Both the position numbers and the translations under genes were made by a program. Under the pieces are notes generated by a model. It saw only the letters and a list, made by a program, of their open reading frames with translations. It was not told the origin of the DNA and did not search any database. A stretch of 64,000 nt of DNA from NCBI RefSeq assembly GCF_000744285.1, contig NZ_JQLQ01000002.1:744001-808000 (forward strand), written 5' to 3'. The stretch's first letter is position 1. The number at the start of each line of letters is the position of its first letter. This DNA is from Carnobacterium pleistocenium FTR1. GTDB taxonomy: Bacteria > Bacillota > Bacilli > Lactobacillales > Carnobacteriaceae. Shown piece after piece: positions 16,803-26,351 of this stretch.

Positions 16803-18326
16803 TTATAAATAAGATGCAGGGTTAACGCGACTTCCGTTTTTGTACATTTCAAAGTGTAAGTGTACGCCAGTAGAAGAACCAGTTGTTCCCATTGTACCGA
16901 TTTGTTGTCCTTGAGAAACTTGTTGTCCCGGAGAAACAAGTAAGCTTCCGGAAACCATATGAGCATAAAGTGTTTGCATACCATTGCCATGGTCGATTTT
17001 CACATAATAACCCCATGATGAATGGTATCCAGCAATGACAACTGTGCCACCCTTAGAAGCAACGATTGGTCCGCCGCCACCAAAATCAGTACCGCCATGT
17101 AGTTTATAAACGCCCGTTATAGGATGTACACGATAACCGTATTCTGAAGTCATGTAACCACCACTAGGTCGAATAAAATTAGAACTAGATGATGGAGCAG
17201 CTTCTGGTTTTGGTGTAGCTGCCGGTTGTTTTGCCGGAACAGAACTGCTTGGTTTAGCAGAGCTTGTAGAATTACTTGATGAACTAGTAGACTTGTTAGA
17301 GCTGGTTGATTTCTTAGCAGAAGAGCTGGCGCTGGCAATTGCCGCTTTTTGTTCAGCCGCTTCTTCAGCTGATTTTTTAGCAGTCGCTGCTTGAGCAGCT
17401 GCTTGTTTAGTGAGTTCTTCTTGCTCAGCTTTTTCTTGAGATTCTATAGCAGCCAATCTAGCCTCTTCAGCTGCAGCAGCTTTAGCCGCTTCTTCAGCCG
17501 CAGCTTCGGCTGCTTGTTGAATGGCTAATTGTCTAGCTTGTTCTTCTTCAATGATACGTTGACGTTCTATTTGCATATCTTCTGATAGTGTACTTGTTTG
17601 AGTAGCAATTACTTGTTGTTCTTTAACAAATGTATTTTTTTCATCTTCGGTCATATCATATTGAATAGCAACTTGAACGATTTTATCATCCATTTCAGCT
17701 TTTTGAGCAACTAAATTATTTTTTGATAGTTCAATAGCATTTTTTGTTTCTTCAATAGCAACTTTTTCAGCGTTCGCTTTTACTTCATTAGTTTTTAACG
17801 TAGCCTGATCAGCTGCTTGTGCAGTAACAATATCTTTGTTGGCAGTAACCAATTGGTTGACGATACCTATGCGGCCTACTAAGTCTGTAAAACTTTCAGC
17901 AGCTATAAGAAGACCTATCATATTAGAAGTGCTGCCATCAGTTTGTACAGAACGAGCTTGATTTTCAAGCTTACCTGTTCGTAGATCAATTAATTTTTTT
18001 AAATCTTCAATTTCTTTTTTTAATTGATCAACTTTTGCTTTAGACGCTTCTAATTTTTGTTCTTGATCATGTAATTTTAATACTGTTTCATCAATTTGCG
18101 ATTGTAGGCTAGTAATATCGGCCTCTAGAGATTCTTTTTCTGATTCTAAATTAGTTAAAGTGCTATCTTGTTCTTCAATTTTATTATTAAGCTCTGATGA
18201 CTGTGAGTCGAGTTCGTTTTTTTGTTGTTCCATTTCTTCCAAAGTATCAGCTTGAGCGATAGTTGGTAAAAACGGACTAGCAAATATCATCGTAGCCATA
18301 ATTCCTGTCAATATTTTCTTTTTCAA
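16803..18326 (-). CDS. Secreted M23 peptidoglycan endopeptidase with N-terminal coiled coil (CwlO/PcsB-like layout)
   Basis: 507 residues. Signal peptide (about 1-26, ending AQA), long coiled-coil region (about 27-260) rich in Glu/Gln/Lys, an Ala-Glu-rich segment (about 260-330), a Ser/Pro/Ala linker (about 330-385) and a C-terminal M23 domain. Zinc ligands are visible: His410-x-x-x-Asp414 and HLHFE at 489-493. It should cut peptidoglycan cross-bridges outside the cell, with the coiled coil probably holding it inactive until an FtsEX-type partner acts, as known for this layout. The start is TTG with GGGGG 7 bases upstream. Low-complexity Ser and Ala tracts make the linker variable. Confidence 0.92.
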   Translation of the reverse strand: MKKKILTGIMATMIFASPFLPTIAQADTLEEMEQQKNELDSQSSELNNKIEEQDSTLTNLESEKESLEADITSLQSQIDETVLKLHDQEQKLEASKAKVDQLKKEIEDLKKLIDLRTGKLENQARSVQTDGSTSNMIGLLIAAESFTDLVGRIGIVNQLVTANKDIVTAQAADQATLKTNEVKANAEKVAIEETKNAIELSKNNLVAQKAEMDDKIVQVAIQYDMTEDEKNTFVKEQQVIATQTSTLSEDMQIERQRIIEEEQARQLAIQQAAEAAAEEAAKAAAAEEARLAAIESQEKAEQEELTKQAAAQAATAKKSAEEAAEQKAAIASASSSAKKSTSSNKSTSSSSNSTSSAKPSSSVPAKQPAATPKPEAAPSSSSNFIRPSGGYMTSEYGYRVHPITGVYKLHGGTDFGGGGPIVASKGGTVVIAGYHSSWGYYVKIDHGNGMQTLYAHMVSGSLLVSPGQQVSQGQQIGTMGTTGSSTGVHLHFEMYKNGSRVNPASYL

Positions 18327-18566
18327 TTGTTTACCCCCATAAAATTACCTTGCTTTTTGCTTACCTGAAAAGTATATCATAGTTAAGAAGCATTTATAAT
18401 GTTAGTTGTGTGACAAAAAGAAAGATTTGTATTACATAACCTTTGTTTGATGAAACAAATGAGTCAATGACAGTCTAGTATTTTAGTGTGGTTAAATCAG
18501 GTGGCTCACATACTTTTACTTCGAGTCTGTTTTTTTAGAGCAATACTTTTTGTTAGATAACTGTTA

Positions 18567-18604
18567 ATGTAAACGTTCTATTCACTAAGCAATAGTGGTA
18601 AACT
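18567..18604 (+). promoter_or_regulatory. cre overlapping the promoter of the ROK kinase gene
   Basis: ATGTAAACGTTCTAT at 18567-18581 matches the CcpA consensus at 14 of 15 positions. It covers the -35 of a promoter whose extended -10 is TGG-TAAACT (TAAACT at 18599-18604). Repression by CcpA in the presence of glucose is expected. The remainder of the gap 18327-18649 contains only the upstream region of the M23 gene. Confidence 0.55.
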
Positions 18605-18649
18605 AAGTCTAATGAATAAACGGTTTTATATATGAGGGAGGGAAGAATA

Positions 18650-19549
18650 ATGGTTTACTTAGGTATTGATATTGGAGGAACAGAAACAAATTATGGATTG
18701 ATTAATGATCAAGGCGAGTTAGGGACCATAAAAACTAGAAAAACACCAATGGAGTCTTTAACATGTTTTCTAGATATGATGGGAGATATCTATGATGAAT
18801 ATGCTCATCAGATAGAAGGGATGGCTATCAGTATGCCTGGCATTATTCATTCCAAAACAGGCTATGCGGTCCACGGTGGATCTTTAAAGTACATTAAAAA
18901 AATGAATATGGTCGAAATGTTGGAAACAAGATGTCAAACAACTATTCATGTAGAAAATGATGGAAAGGCTGCTACGCTTGGCGAATTATGGAAAGGGAAT
19001 TTAAGAAATATCCAACATGGCATCATGCTCAATCTAGGAACCGGCATTGGCGGAGGAATAGTTGTAAATGGAGAATTACTTAAAGGACAACATTATTCAG
19101 CAGGAGAATTTTCTTTTATTAAAACAAATGTTGCTAAAAGTAAGGATACTGATTATATGTTTGGATTTCAAAATGGAATAAAAAGGTTGTTTCAAAAACT
19201 AGCTATTCAATGTGAAATTCCGGTAGAGTCTGTCGATGGGTACAAAATGTACGAATTAATTGAAGCAGGCAATAAAAAAGCTGCAAATTGTTTAAATGAT
19301 TATTGCTACACATTAGCCATTCAATTGTTTAATCTGCAAACGATTTTAGATTCAGAAAGAGTGATTATTAGTGGTGGAATCAGCGGAAATCCATTATTGG
19401 TTCAACTAATCAAAGAGAATGTAAAAAAAGTATATGAAGAAGAATTAGGAGAAGGGGTTTTTGTAATACCAACTATTATGGAAAGTAAATTTGGAAACAA
19501 CGGAAATATCATTGGAGCATTGTATAATTACAAACTAAATGAAGAATAA
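18650..19549 (+). CDS. ROK family sugar kinase
   Basis: 299 residues from the ATG at 18650, preceded by GAGGGAGGG; the upstream ATG at 18632 overlaps that site. ROK features: phosphate-binding GIDIGGTETNYGLI, catalytic-region VENDGKAATLGELWKG, the LGTGIGGGIVVNGEL phosphate loop and HYSAGEFSF. The CxCGxxGCxE zinc motif found in many ROK glucokinases and NanK is absent, as in beta-glucoside kinase (BglK)-type members. It phosphorylates a hexose or beta-glucoside in the cytoplasm; the substrate is not decidable. Promoter with cre suggests a catabolic role. Confidence 0.85.
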   Translation: MVYLGIDIGGTETNYGLINDQGELGTIKTRKTPMESLTCFLDMMGDIYDEYAHQIEGMAISMPGIIHSKTGYAVHGGSLKYIKKMNMVEMLETRCQTTIHVENDGKAATLGELWKGNLRNIQHGIMLNLGTGIGGGIVVNGELLKGQHYSAGEFSFIKTNVAKSKDTDYMFGFQNGIKRLFQKLAIQCEIPVESVDGYKMYELIEAGNKKAANCLNDYCYTLAIQLFNLQTILDSERVIISGGISGNPLLVQLIKENVKKVYEEELGEGVFVIPTIMESKFGNNGNIIGALYNYKLNEE

Positions 19550-19562
19550 AACAGAAGCCCTG

Positions 19563-19606
19563 CCAATCAATGTCAGAAAATGTAACATGGATTGATAGGT
19601 TTTTTG
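19563..19606 (+). terminator. Probable terminator after the ROK gene
   Basis: CCAATCAAT (19563-19571) pairs with ATTGATAGG (19591-19599), with one mismatch, and a T-run follows to 19605. Confidence 0.6.
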
Positions 19607-19638
19607 TTTTATTTTTGCTTTTTTGAGTAAATTACTTG

Positions 19639-19672
19639 TTTGACTCTTTTTTTAATGTTAGATTTTATAACA
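19639..19672 (+). promoter_or_regulatory. Promoter with GlnR operator upstream of amt-PII
   Basis: TGTTAGATTTTATAACA at 19656-19672 fits the GlnR/TnrA consensus TGTNA-N7-TNACA exactly. TTGACT at 19639-19644 is the likely -35, and the -10 (TTTTAT or TTTATA around 19663-19669) falls inside the GlnR box. Repression by GlnR in nitrogen-rich conditions is expected. The box ends 23 bases before the ATG. Confidence 0.75.
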
Positions 19673-19695
19673 TAATAAAAAAAGGGGGCAACAAT

Positions 19696-21453
19696 ATGTT
19701 TTCATCAGTAGATACATTATGGGTAATCGTTGGAACTGTTTTAGTCTTTTTTATGCAAGCTGGTTTTGCAATGGTCGAGACAGGATTCACTAGAGCAAAA
19801 AATGCAGGCAATATCATTATGAAGAATTTAATGGACTTTGTACTCGGTTCTTTAATGTATTGGATCATTGGATTTGGGGTCATGTTTGGTCCAAGTATAG
19901 CAGGTTTGATTGGAACGCCTGATTTGTTTGTACAAGGGAATTACGATACAACTATTCCAGGATATGTATTCTTGATGTTCCAAACGGTTTTTGCAGCAAC
20001 GGCAGCAACGATTGTCTCTGGGGCAATGGCGGAAAGAACAAAATTTAGTGCGTACTTAGTTTATACCTTGATTATATCTACTGTCGTTTATCCTATTTCT
20101 GGACATTGGATTTGGGGCGGAGGATGGTTAGCTCAATTAGGCTTTATCGATTTTGCTGGTTCAACAGCTGTCCATATGGTTGGAGGAGTAACGGCACTAA
20201 TTGGAGCGAAGATTGTTGGAGCAAGAATTGGAAAATACGATGAAGAAGGAAAAGTAAAAGCAATCCCAGGTCATAGTTTAACTTTAGGAGCACTAGGGGT
20301 TTTCATTCTTTGGTTTGCTTGGTTTGGATTTAATGGAGCCTCAACGATTTCAGCAACAGGAGATGAATCATTGACTCTTATTGGAACGATTCTTTTAAAT
20401 ACGAATTTATCAGCAGCGACGGCTACATTGGTGGCGATGATAATAACGTGGGTGAAATATGGCAAACCAGATATTTCGATGACACTAAACGGCTCATTAG
20501 CTGGCTTAGTTGGAATTACTGCAGGTTGTGCAATTGTTTCACCATTTGGAGCCGTAGCTATTGGAGCTCTTTCTGCTGTTGCTTTAGTTTATGGAATCGA
20601 ATTTGTTGAAAAGAAAGCTAAAATTGATGATCCTGTTGGAGCCTTTGGGGTTCATGGAATCTCTGGAGCTTTGGGAACCATTTTAGTCGGAGTCTTTGCA
20701 ACTGACGGAGGGTTACTTTATGGTGGTGGGTTTAATCTCTTAGGAATTCAAGCTTTAGGCGTGGGTTCGGTAGCCGCTTGGGTAGCTGTAACTATGATTA
20801 TTACTTTTAAACTGGTTGATAAAACGATTGGATTACGGGTAACTCCAGAAGAAGAAATTGTTGGTATGGATATTTCCGAACATGGTTTAGAATCAAGTTA
20901 TGGTGATTTTGTTACCGTTCCTTTTGGTCAAAAACCTGTATTCCAAGGGGTTAAATTTGGCAATCAAGAACCTAGTTTAGCTTTTGCTGGTATAGATGCT
21001 ATTCCTATTAACGATCAAACGGTTGAAGTGCAACAGCAACCGGCTTATGCTAAGTCATCTGATTCAATTAAAGGAAAAGAAGATACCACATTAATGAAAG
21101 TAGATATTATAACGAATGAGACTAAATTTGAAGATTTGAAAAAAGCTTTAAATACGATTGGCGTCACAGGCATGACAGTGACAAAAGTACAAGGGTACGG
21201 CGTGCAAAAGGGACATACCGCTTATTATAGAGGAGTGGAAATAGAAGCCGATCTATTGCCAAAAATACGATTAGAAATAGTTGTGAGTAAAATTCCAGTC
21301 TCTTTAGTTATCGAAACAGCTAGAAAAGCCTTGTATACTGGAAAAGTTGGGGATGGAAAGATTTTTGTTTACAATGTTGAAGATGTTGTTCGAGTCAGTT
21401 CTGGGGTTCAAGGATTTGAGGCACTAGAATACGAAGAGGAGAAGAAAAAATAA
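19696..21453 (+). CDS. Ammonium transporter fused to a PII signalling domain (Amt-GlnB)
   Basis: 585 residues from the ATG at 19696, which follows AAAGGGGG. Residues 1 to about 405 are an Amt channel: MQAGFAMVETGFTRAKNAGN, the pore histidines in AVHMVGGVTALIGA and GAFGVHGISGALG, and the C-terminal DISEHGLESSYGD. A roughly 60-residue linker leads to a PII domain (about 467-585): GMTVTKVQGYGVQKGHTAYYRG, LPKIRLEIVV and TGKVGDGKIFVY (ATP-binding B-loop). At the site of the T-loop uridylylation Tyr51 (RGAEY in E. coli GlnB) this protein has RGVEI, so it cannot be uridylylated there. The fusion would let the sensor gate its own channel. No separate glnB/glnK is in the window. Confidence 0.93.
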   Translation: MFSSVDTLWVIVGTVLVFFMQAGFAMVETGFTRAKNAGNIIMKNLMDFVLGSLMYWIIGFGVMFGPSIAGLIGTPDLFVQGNYDTTIPGYVFLMFQTVFAATAATIVSGAMAERTKFSAYLVYTLIISTVVYPISGHWIWGGGWLAQLGFIDFAGSTAVHMVGGVTALIGAKIVGARIGKYDEEGKVKAIPGHSLTLGALGVFILWFAWFGFNGASTISATGDESLTLIGTILLNTNLSAATATLVAMIITWVKYGKPDISMTLNGSLAGLVGITAGCAIVSPFGAVAIGALSAVALVYGIEFVEKKAKIDDPVGAFGVHGISGALGTILVGVFATDGGLLYGGGFNLLGIQALGVGSVAAWVAVTMIITFKLVDKTIGLRVTPEEEIVGMDISEHGLESSYGDFVTVPFGQKPVFQGVKFGNQEPSLAFAGIDAIPINDQTVEVQQQPAYAKSSDSIKGKEDTTLMKVDIITNETKFEDLKKALNTIGVTGMTVTKVQGYGVQKGHTAYYRGVEIEADLLPKIRLEIVVSKIPVSLVIETARKALYTGKVGDGKIFVYNVEDVVRVSSGVQGFEALEYEEEKKK

Positions 21454-21470
21454 AAAGTTTATATGTATAT

Positions 21471-21519
21471 AAAAACCATCAAGAAAGTTCCAGTTAAGGA
21501 ACTTTCTTGATGGTTTTTT
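21471..21519. terminator. Bidirectional terminator
   Basis: A perfect 21-bp stem (21471-21491 with 21498-21518) with a 6-base loop, bounded by A and T runs, between the convergent amt-PII and floA operons. Confidence 0.92.
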
Positions 21520-21522
21520 GGT

Positions 21523-22125
21523 TTATCTAAATTTTTTCAAACTACGAGGTTCATCTAAAATCTGTTTGTAAATCATCCCTTTTACAAAATCTCTTTGGTT
21601 TTGATTTTTTTTAGACCTAGACTGATCAGCCATTTTGTTTTTAGACGTAACTTTTTCAATTGGAACTAAAGTAGTTAAATCGGTTCGTCCAAAGGATGTT
21701 TGACTGGTATCCTGTTTGAAATTATTTTCACGAAAATTTGTTGATCTTGAAGAAGAAGAGCGAGCAGTATCTGATCGTTTTTTTAGATCTTGCTGCAATT
21801 CTACAGCTCTTTTATTTGTAGCTTCTTGCTGTACACGACTGGACGTTTGAGTTGAACGTGTCTGTTGATTTCTTTTTTGTGAAGCACCAACAGTTGAGTT
21901 CTTTCCTGATCTTTGTCTAGTATTTTCATTAGCGTAAAAAGCATCTTTTAAAGAAACCGGATCTTCACTTTTTGAATCCGAACTTCGAGAAAATCGGCTT
22001 TGATTATTGACTGAAGGAGACGGACTAACAACTAATGAAAGGAAGAAGCGATAAATAGCTGCGACAATAGAAAAGAATGTAGTCCCTACAGCGAACAAAG
22101 TAATAAGGCCTAATATTGAATCCAT
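21523..22125 (-). CDS. Hypothetical membrane-anchored protein of the floA operon
   Basis: 200 residues. One N-terminal hydrophobic helix (about 5-35) is followed by a Ser/Arg/Gln/Asn-rich, probably disordered cytoplasmic region and a short basic C-terminal segment (RDFVKGMIYKQILDEPRSLKKF) that looks structured. The ATG overlaps the floA stop by one base (TAATG), so the gene is translated with floA. I do not recognise a family. The C-terminal block resembles tails of short scaffold or adaptor proteins only in character. A role in flotillin-lipid domains is suggested by position alone. Confidence 0.8.
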   Translation of the reverse strand: MDSILGLITLFAVGTTFFSIVAAIYRFFLSLVVSPSPSVNNQSRFSRSSDSKSEDPVSLKDAFYANENTRQRSGKNSTVGASQKRNQQTRSTQTSSRVQQEATNKRAVELQQDLKKRSDTARSSSSRSTNFRENNFKQDTSQTSFGRTDLTTLVPIEKVTSKNKMADQSRSKKNQNQRDFVKGMIYKQILDEPRSLKKFR

Positions 22126-23126
22126 TATTGATCACTTTCTCTCTCTGTAGAACCGGAAATAGAGTTTCTCATTTTAGTATCGGCATTAATATTTTTCATG
22201 TTGTAATAATCCATAACACCTATATTACCAGATCTGAATGCTTCAGCTAAGGCTAAAGGTACTTCAGCTTCAGCTTCAACAACGCGAGCACGCATTTTTT
22301 GAACTTCAGCTATCATTTCTTGTTCTTGTGCAATCGCCATTGAGCGTCTTTCTTCAGCTTTTGCTTGTGCAATATTTTTGTCTGCTTGAGCTTGCTCCAT
22401 TTGTAAGCTGGCACCAATATTACGGCCAACATCGATATCAGCGATATCAATTGAAAGAATTTCAAATGCAGTACCAGAATCTAGTCCTTTTCTTAAAACC
22501 GTTTTTGAGATAGAATCCGGATTTTCTAACACATCTGTATGTTTTGCTGCACTACCAACAGTTGTTACGATTCCTTCACCAACACGAGCAATAATCGTTT
22601 CTTCACCAGCTCCACCAACTAAGCGTTCGATATTTGCACGAACGGTTACTTTAGCACGCGCTTTAACTTCGATACCATTCATTGCCATAGCAGCAATGAC
22701 AGGTGTTTCAATCACTTTAGGGTTAACACTGACTTGAACAGCTTCAAAAACGTTTCTTCCTGCTAAATCAATTGCAGCAGCTTGTTTGAAAATTAAATCA
22801 ATATTTGCACGTTGTGCGGCAATCAAAGCATTAATAACTTGATTGATGTCACCACCGGCTAAATAATGGGCTTCTAATTCGTTGATATCAATATCTAAAC
22901 CAGCTTTTGTTGCTTTGATCAGCGGGCGGATGATATCTTGTGGAGCTACACGTCTTAGTCGCATTCCAACAAGTGTCCCTATGCTGACTTTAACACCTGA
23001 GAAATAAGCTGTTACCCATAATCCAACGGGTACAAAACGGAAAAATAAGCTAATGACAATGATAACGATAATGGCTATGAATAGAAATCCTATCCAGTCT
23101 GTTGTGTTTTCAGTATTTGGGAACAT
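22125..23126 (-). CDS. floA: Flotillin-like protein FloA
   Basis: 333 residues. An N-terminal membrane hairpin (about 12-45) is followed by an SPFH/PHB-like region with [48 protein letters not shown] and [25 protein letters not shown], then an Ala-Glu-rich coiled coil (about 245-300). FloA organises functional membrane microdomains. It lies 2 bases after nfeD and overlaps the next gene, forming nfeD-floA-orf; the nfeD-floA order is typical. AGGAG upstream supports the ATG. Confidence 0.96.
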   Translation of the reverse strand: MFPNTENTTDWIGFLFIAIIVIIVISLFFRFVPVGLWVTAYFSGVKVSIGTLVGMRLRRVAPQDIIRPLIKATKAGLDIDINELEAHYLAGGDINQVINALIAAQRANIDLIFKQAAAIDLAGRNVFEAVQVSVNPKVIETPVIAAMAMNGIEVKARAKVTVRANIERLVGGAGEETIIARVGEGIVTTVGSAAKHTDVLENPDSISKTVLRKGLDSGTAFEILSIDIADIDVGRNIGASLQMEQAQADKNIAQAKAEERRSMAIAQEQEMIAEVQKMRARVVEAEAEVPLALAEAFRSGNIGVMDYYNMKNINADTKMRNSISGSTERESDQ

Positions 23127-23128
23127 AT

Positions 23129-23728
23129 TTAATCCACTCTCCTAACAATAATTTTATATCCTTCTACTTTTGTTACTACCACTAAAACATTAGTATCTAT
23201 ATGTTCACCAGTGCTGAGAACATCTAGTTCTGAATCTTCAAACCGTACTTTTCCAGACGGTCTAAGAGGTGTGGTCGTTGATCCAGTTTTTCCTAAATAA
23301 CTAGAAGCATCAGTGTTGCTTGAAAAACCACTTTTTTTGTCCAAATTATTTTTTAAGACAATTTTTTCTAAATGAGCTAGCGAGTAGCCTCTTCGTACTA
23401 ACATGATGACCAAAAATGAAGAAGCCACCACGGCGATGCTTAGATCACGCAATGTTGACGCAAAATCATTGTTGGTTAAATAAACGCCACCAATAATTAA
23501 GAAAAAACCGATGATGCCTGCTACGCCAAAGTCTGGTATAAAAACTTCGAAAATGAGCAAACAAATTCCTATAACAAAAATAATAATTGGAACCCAATTC
23601 TCGAGACTGTTCATATAAAAATAACCTCCAAAACTTGCTAATGCCAAAAGTCCTCCAATAGTAGATTGAGGCGTTAGTGCGGCTATCACTATGCCAATAA
23701 AACCAACCGTTAATAATAGAATTTCCAA
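23129..23728 (-). CDS. NfeD family membrane protein
   Basis: 199 residues from a TTG at 23728, chosen because AAGGAGG ends 8 bases before it; longer readings to 23884 lack a ribosome site. About four helices (about 5-125), including the [28 protein letters not shown] segment, precede a C-terminal OB-fold domain (about 140-199; [23 protein letters not shown]). NfeD proteins accompany flotillins and are needed for their function. First gene of the floA operon. Confidence 0.92.
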   Translation of the reverse strand: MEILLLTVGFIGIVIAALTPQSTIGGLLALASFGGYFYMNSLENWVPIIIFVIGICLLIFEVFIPDFGVAGIIGFFLIIGGVYLTNNDFASTLRDLSIAVVASSFLVIMLVRRGYSLAHLEKIVLKNNLDKKSGFSSNTDASSYLGKTGSTTTPLRPSGKVRFEDSELDVLSTGEHIDTNVLVVVTKVEGYKIIVRRVD

Positions 23729-24200
23729 TATATTCACCTCCTTAATATAAGTTTCTTTGTTTATATAAACTAAGGATAAGTTTATCTTAGCTACCTCTAT
23801 TTTACCATTTATGAGACCAATACGCACATCTAAGTCGAAAATTACTAGCTTTTTTAGTAATTTAACAAAAAATTTAGAATGCATAAAAAAATAAATTTAA
23901 ACTGATTGTTCTGAATCTATCTAATTTTTTGTGAATTGAACAGTATTTGGTCAGCAATTAGGCAAGTACTAATTTTTTTGTCAACCTACTAGTAATGTTG
24001 TCCTGAAATTTAGCTAGCGAACAATTTATGCTGGTTTTAGTTTGATTTAGCAAATGTGATATTGATTGCTTAGTGCATTGAAATAGCTAACAAAGAAATT
24101 TAATTGATGAAAAATAGGCAATCTTTTAGTTTAATCCAAGTAAATATTCTATGACTTTTATCTGGGATTTTTTATTTTTATGACTATATCACTGCATACA

Positions 24201-24231
24201 AGTAAACGTTTTCGCACTTTGATGGTATACT
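24201..24231 (+). promoter_or_regulatory. Glycogen operon promoter overlapped by a cre-like site
   Basis: The extended -10 TGG-TATACT (TATACT at 24226-24231) lies 17 bases after a poor -35. AGTAAACGTTTTCGC at 24201-24215 has the CcpA core AAACGTTT and fits the cre consensus at 13 of 15 positions; it covers the -35. Glucose repression of glycogen synthesis is expected. The rest of the 646-base gap 23729-24374 is AT-rich: the nfeD upstream region on one side and a leader of about 135 bases on the other, with no other feature recognised. Confidence 0.6.
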
Positions 24232-24374
24232 GAAAATATAATAGCTTAACGTAAAAAATTTCAAAAAACTAAAAATTTAGGTCGATTATTAAACGATTAC
24301 GATGTAAAATGAGAATAAGATGATAAAATAACAGTTTTTTTTTAAAAGAATAACTTTAGTTGGGAGTGACTCAA

Positions 24375-26297
24375 GTGACGAATAATTCGGTAGACGAAGA
24401 AATAAAAAATAATCTTGAAAAAGAGTTGTATTTATTTAATACAGGAGAACATTTTGATAGTTACCTGACTATGGGATGCAAACAAGAGAATTATGAAGGA
24501 AAAGTTGGTTTTCGATTTACTGTGTGGGCTCCTAATGCAAAAAGTGTTAGCTTAGTAGGAGATTTTTCAGATTGGCATGTAGGCATTGAAATGGAAAGAA
24601 TAGGTGAGACAGGTTGCTGGACAGTCTTTAGTGAGCTGGCTATGGAAAGACAATGCTATAAGTACCGGATAGAACAACCTGATGGGACGGTAAAATTGAA
24701 AATCGATCCTTATGCGCTTGAATTCGAAGTGAGGCCAAAGGATGCTTCAATTGTAAAAAAACTGCCTGAAAAGAAATGGAAAGATGGTTTATGGACAGCA
24801 AATAAAAAACGGTTCTCTATCTATGAACGACCGTTAAATATTTATGAAGTACACCTCAGTTCATGGAAACATCATGAAGATGATACATGGTACACCATTC
24901 CTGAACTACAAAATGAATTGATTCCTTATGTAAAAAAGATGGGTTATACACATATTGAATTTATGCCCCTGATGGAACACCCCTTAGATGCGTCTTGGGG
25001 ATATCAACTGACAGGCTATTATGCGTTATCTTCAAAATTTGGCACGATGGAAGAGTTTCAAAATTTTGTAGAAGCTGCTCATCTTGCAAATATTGGAGTG
25101 CTGATGGACTGGGTTCCAGGTCATTTTAATCGCAATGATTATGGTATGGTTTATTTTGATGGAACACCACAATATGAATATCTAGATAAGAACAAAGCTG
25201 AAAATAATCGATGGGGCACAATGAACTTTGATTTAGGAAAAAATCAGGTTCAAAGCTTTTTGATTTCTAACGCTTTTTATTGGATCGAACAATTCCATTT
25301 AGATGGTTTAAGAGTCGATGCTGTATCAAGCATGCTATATCTAGATTATGATATTGGTGAGTGGATACCTAATGAAGATGGAAGTAATCACAACAAAGTA
25401 GGCGTTGAATTTATAAAAAAATTGAACCAAAAGGTATTTGAACGGCATCCGAACTTATTAATGATTGCTGAGGAAAGTACAGCATGGTCAAAAGTCACAA
25501 AGCCTGTTCACATGGGCGGATTAGGCTTTAATTATAAATGGAATATGGGTTGGATGAATGACACATTGAAATTTTTTGAAATGGACCCCTTATTCCGTAA
25601 AGATAATTTTAACTTAATCACCTTTTCATTTATGTATACCTTCAATGAAAATTTTATTTTGCCCTTTTCTCATGATGAAGTTGTTCATGGAAAGAAATCA
25701 TTGATGCATAAAATGCCAGGTGATCGCTACAACCAATTTGCAAGTTTACGGACATTAGAAGCTTACATGATGGTTCATCCGGGTAAGAAGTTGAATTTCA
25801 TGGGCAACGATTTTGGTCAATTTCTAGAATGGCGTATCCATGAAGGCTTAGAATGGCAAAATTTGGATGATGAAATGAATGCCAAGCACTTACACTTTAT
25901 GGAGTCTTTAAATCAATTATATAAAATGGAGCGAGCTTTATGGGAAATAGATCATCAAGCAGAGGGCATTCAAATTTTTGCTGTTGATAATGATGAGACC
26001 ATTTTATCGTTCATTCGTAAGGGGAAAAAACCGCGTGACTTTGTGATCGTCATTTGTAATTTTGTTCCAGTTGAACGTAAAAATTATAAAGTCGGAGTGC
26101 CCTTTGAAGGTCTATATGAAGAATGTTTAAACACTGAGATGAGTGAGTACGGTGGGGTCTGGACGAAAGATCAAGGTCCGTTAAAGACAGTGAAAGAAAC
26201 CACTGACCAACAAGACCACACGATTGAGTTAATTATACCAGCAATGAGCGTTTTGATTTTAAGGCCAAAAAGAATTTTTGGAGTACCAAAAAATTAA
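24375..26297 (+). CDS. glgB: 1,4-alpha-glucan branching enzyme
   Basis: 640 residues from the GTG at 24375, 8 bases after GGGAG; a TTG at 24360 would overlap that signal. It moves alpha-1,4 chains into alpha-1,6 branches. CBM48 domain (about 40-130; FTVWAPNAKSVSLVGDFSDWH), GH13 barrel with GLRVDAVSSMLYLDY (nucleophile Asp), LMIAEESTAW (acid-base Glu) and LPFSHDEVVHGK (third Asp), then a C-terminal beta domain. First of six co-directional glycogen genes; glgC follows within 54 bases. Confidence 0.96.
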   Translation: MTNNSVDEEIKNNLEKELYLFNTGEHFDSYLTMGCKQENYEGKVGFRFTVWAPNAKSVSLVGDFSDWHVGIEMERIGETGCWTVFSELAMERQCYKYRIEQPDGTVKLKIDPYALEFEVRPKDASIVKKLPEKKWKDGLWTANKKRFSIYERPLNIYEVHLSSWKHHEDDTWYTIPELQNELIPYVKKMGYTHIEFMPLMEHPLDASWGYQLTGYYALSSKFGTMEEFQNFVEAAHLANIGVLMDWVPGHFNRNDYGMVYFDGTPQYEYLDKNKAENNRWGTMNFDLGKNQVQSFLISNAFYWIEQFHLDGLRVDAVSSMLYLDYDIGEWIPNEDGSNHNKVGVEFIKKLNQKVFERHPNLLMIAEESTAWSKVTKPVHMGGLGFNYKWNMGWMNDTLKFFEMDPLFRKDNFNLITFSFMYTFNENFILPFSHDEVVHGKKSLMHKMPGDRYNQFASLRTLEAYMMVHPGKKLNFMGNDFGQFLEWRIHEGLEWQNLDDEMNAKHLHFMESLNQLYKMERALWEIDHQAEGIQIFAVDNDETILSFIRKGKKPRDFVIVICNFVPVERKNYKVGVPFEGLYEECLNTEMSEYGGVWTKDQGPLKTVKETTDQQDHTIELIIPAMSVLILRPKRIFGVPKN

Positions 26298-26323
26298 ATG
26301 ATAAAAAGGAGGGTAGAGGAAGG

Positions 26324-26347
26324 ATGGCAAGAATATCTTTCCGATAG
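26324..26347 (+). other. Seven-codon leader ORF before glgC
   Basis: AAAGGAGGG at 26305-26313 is the best ribosome site in the glgB-glgC gap, but the first ATG at proper distance (26324) opens a reading frame of only seven codons, out of frame with glgC, ending at 26347. The probable glgC ATG is 4 bases further. This arrangement would make glgC translation depend on re-initiation. Evidence is positional only. Confidence 0.35.
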
Positions 26348-26351
26348 TACA

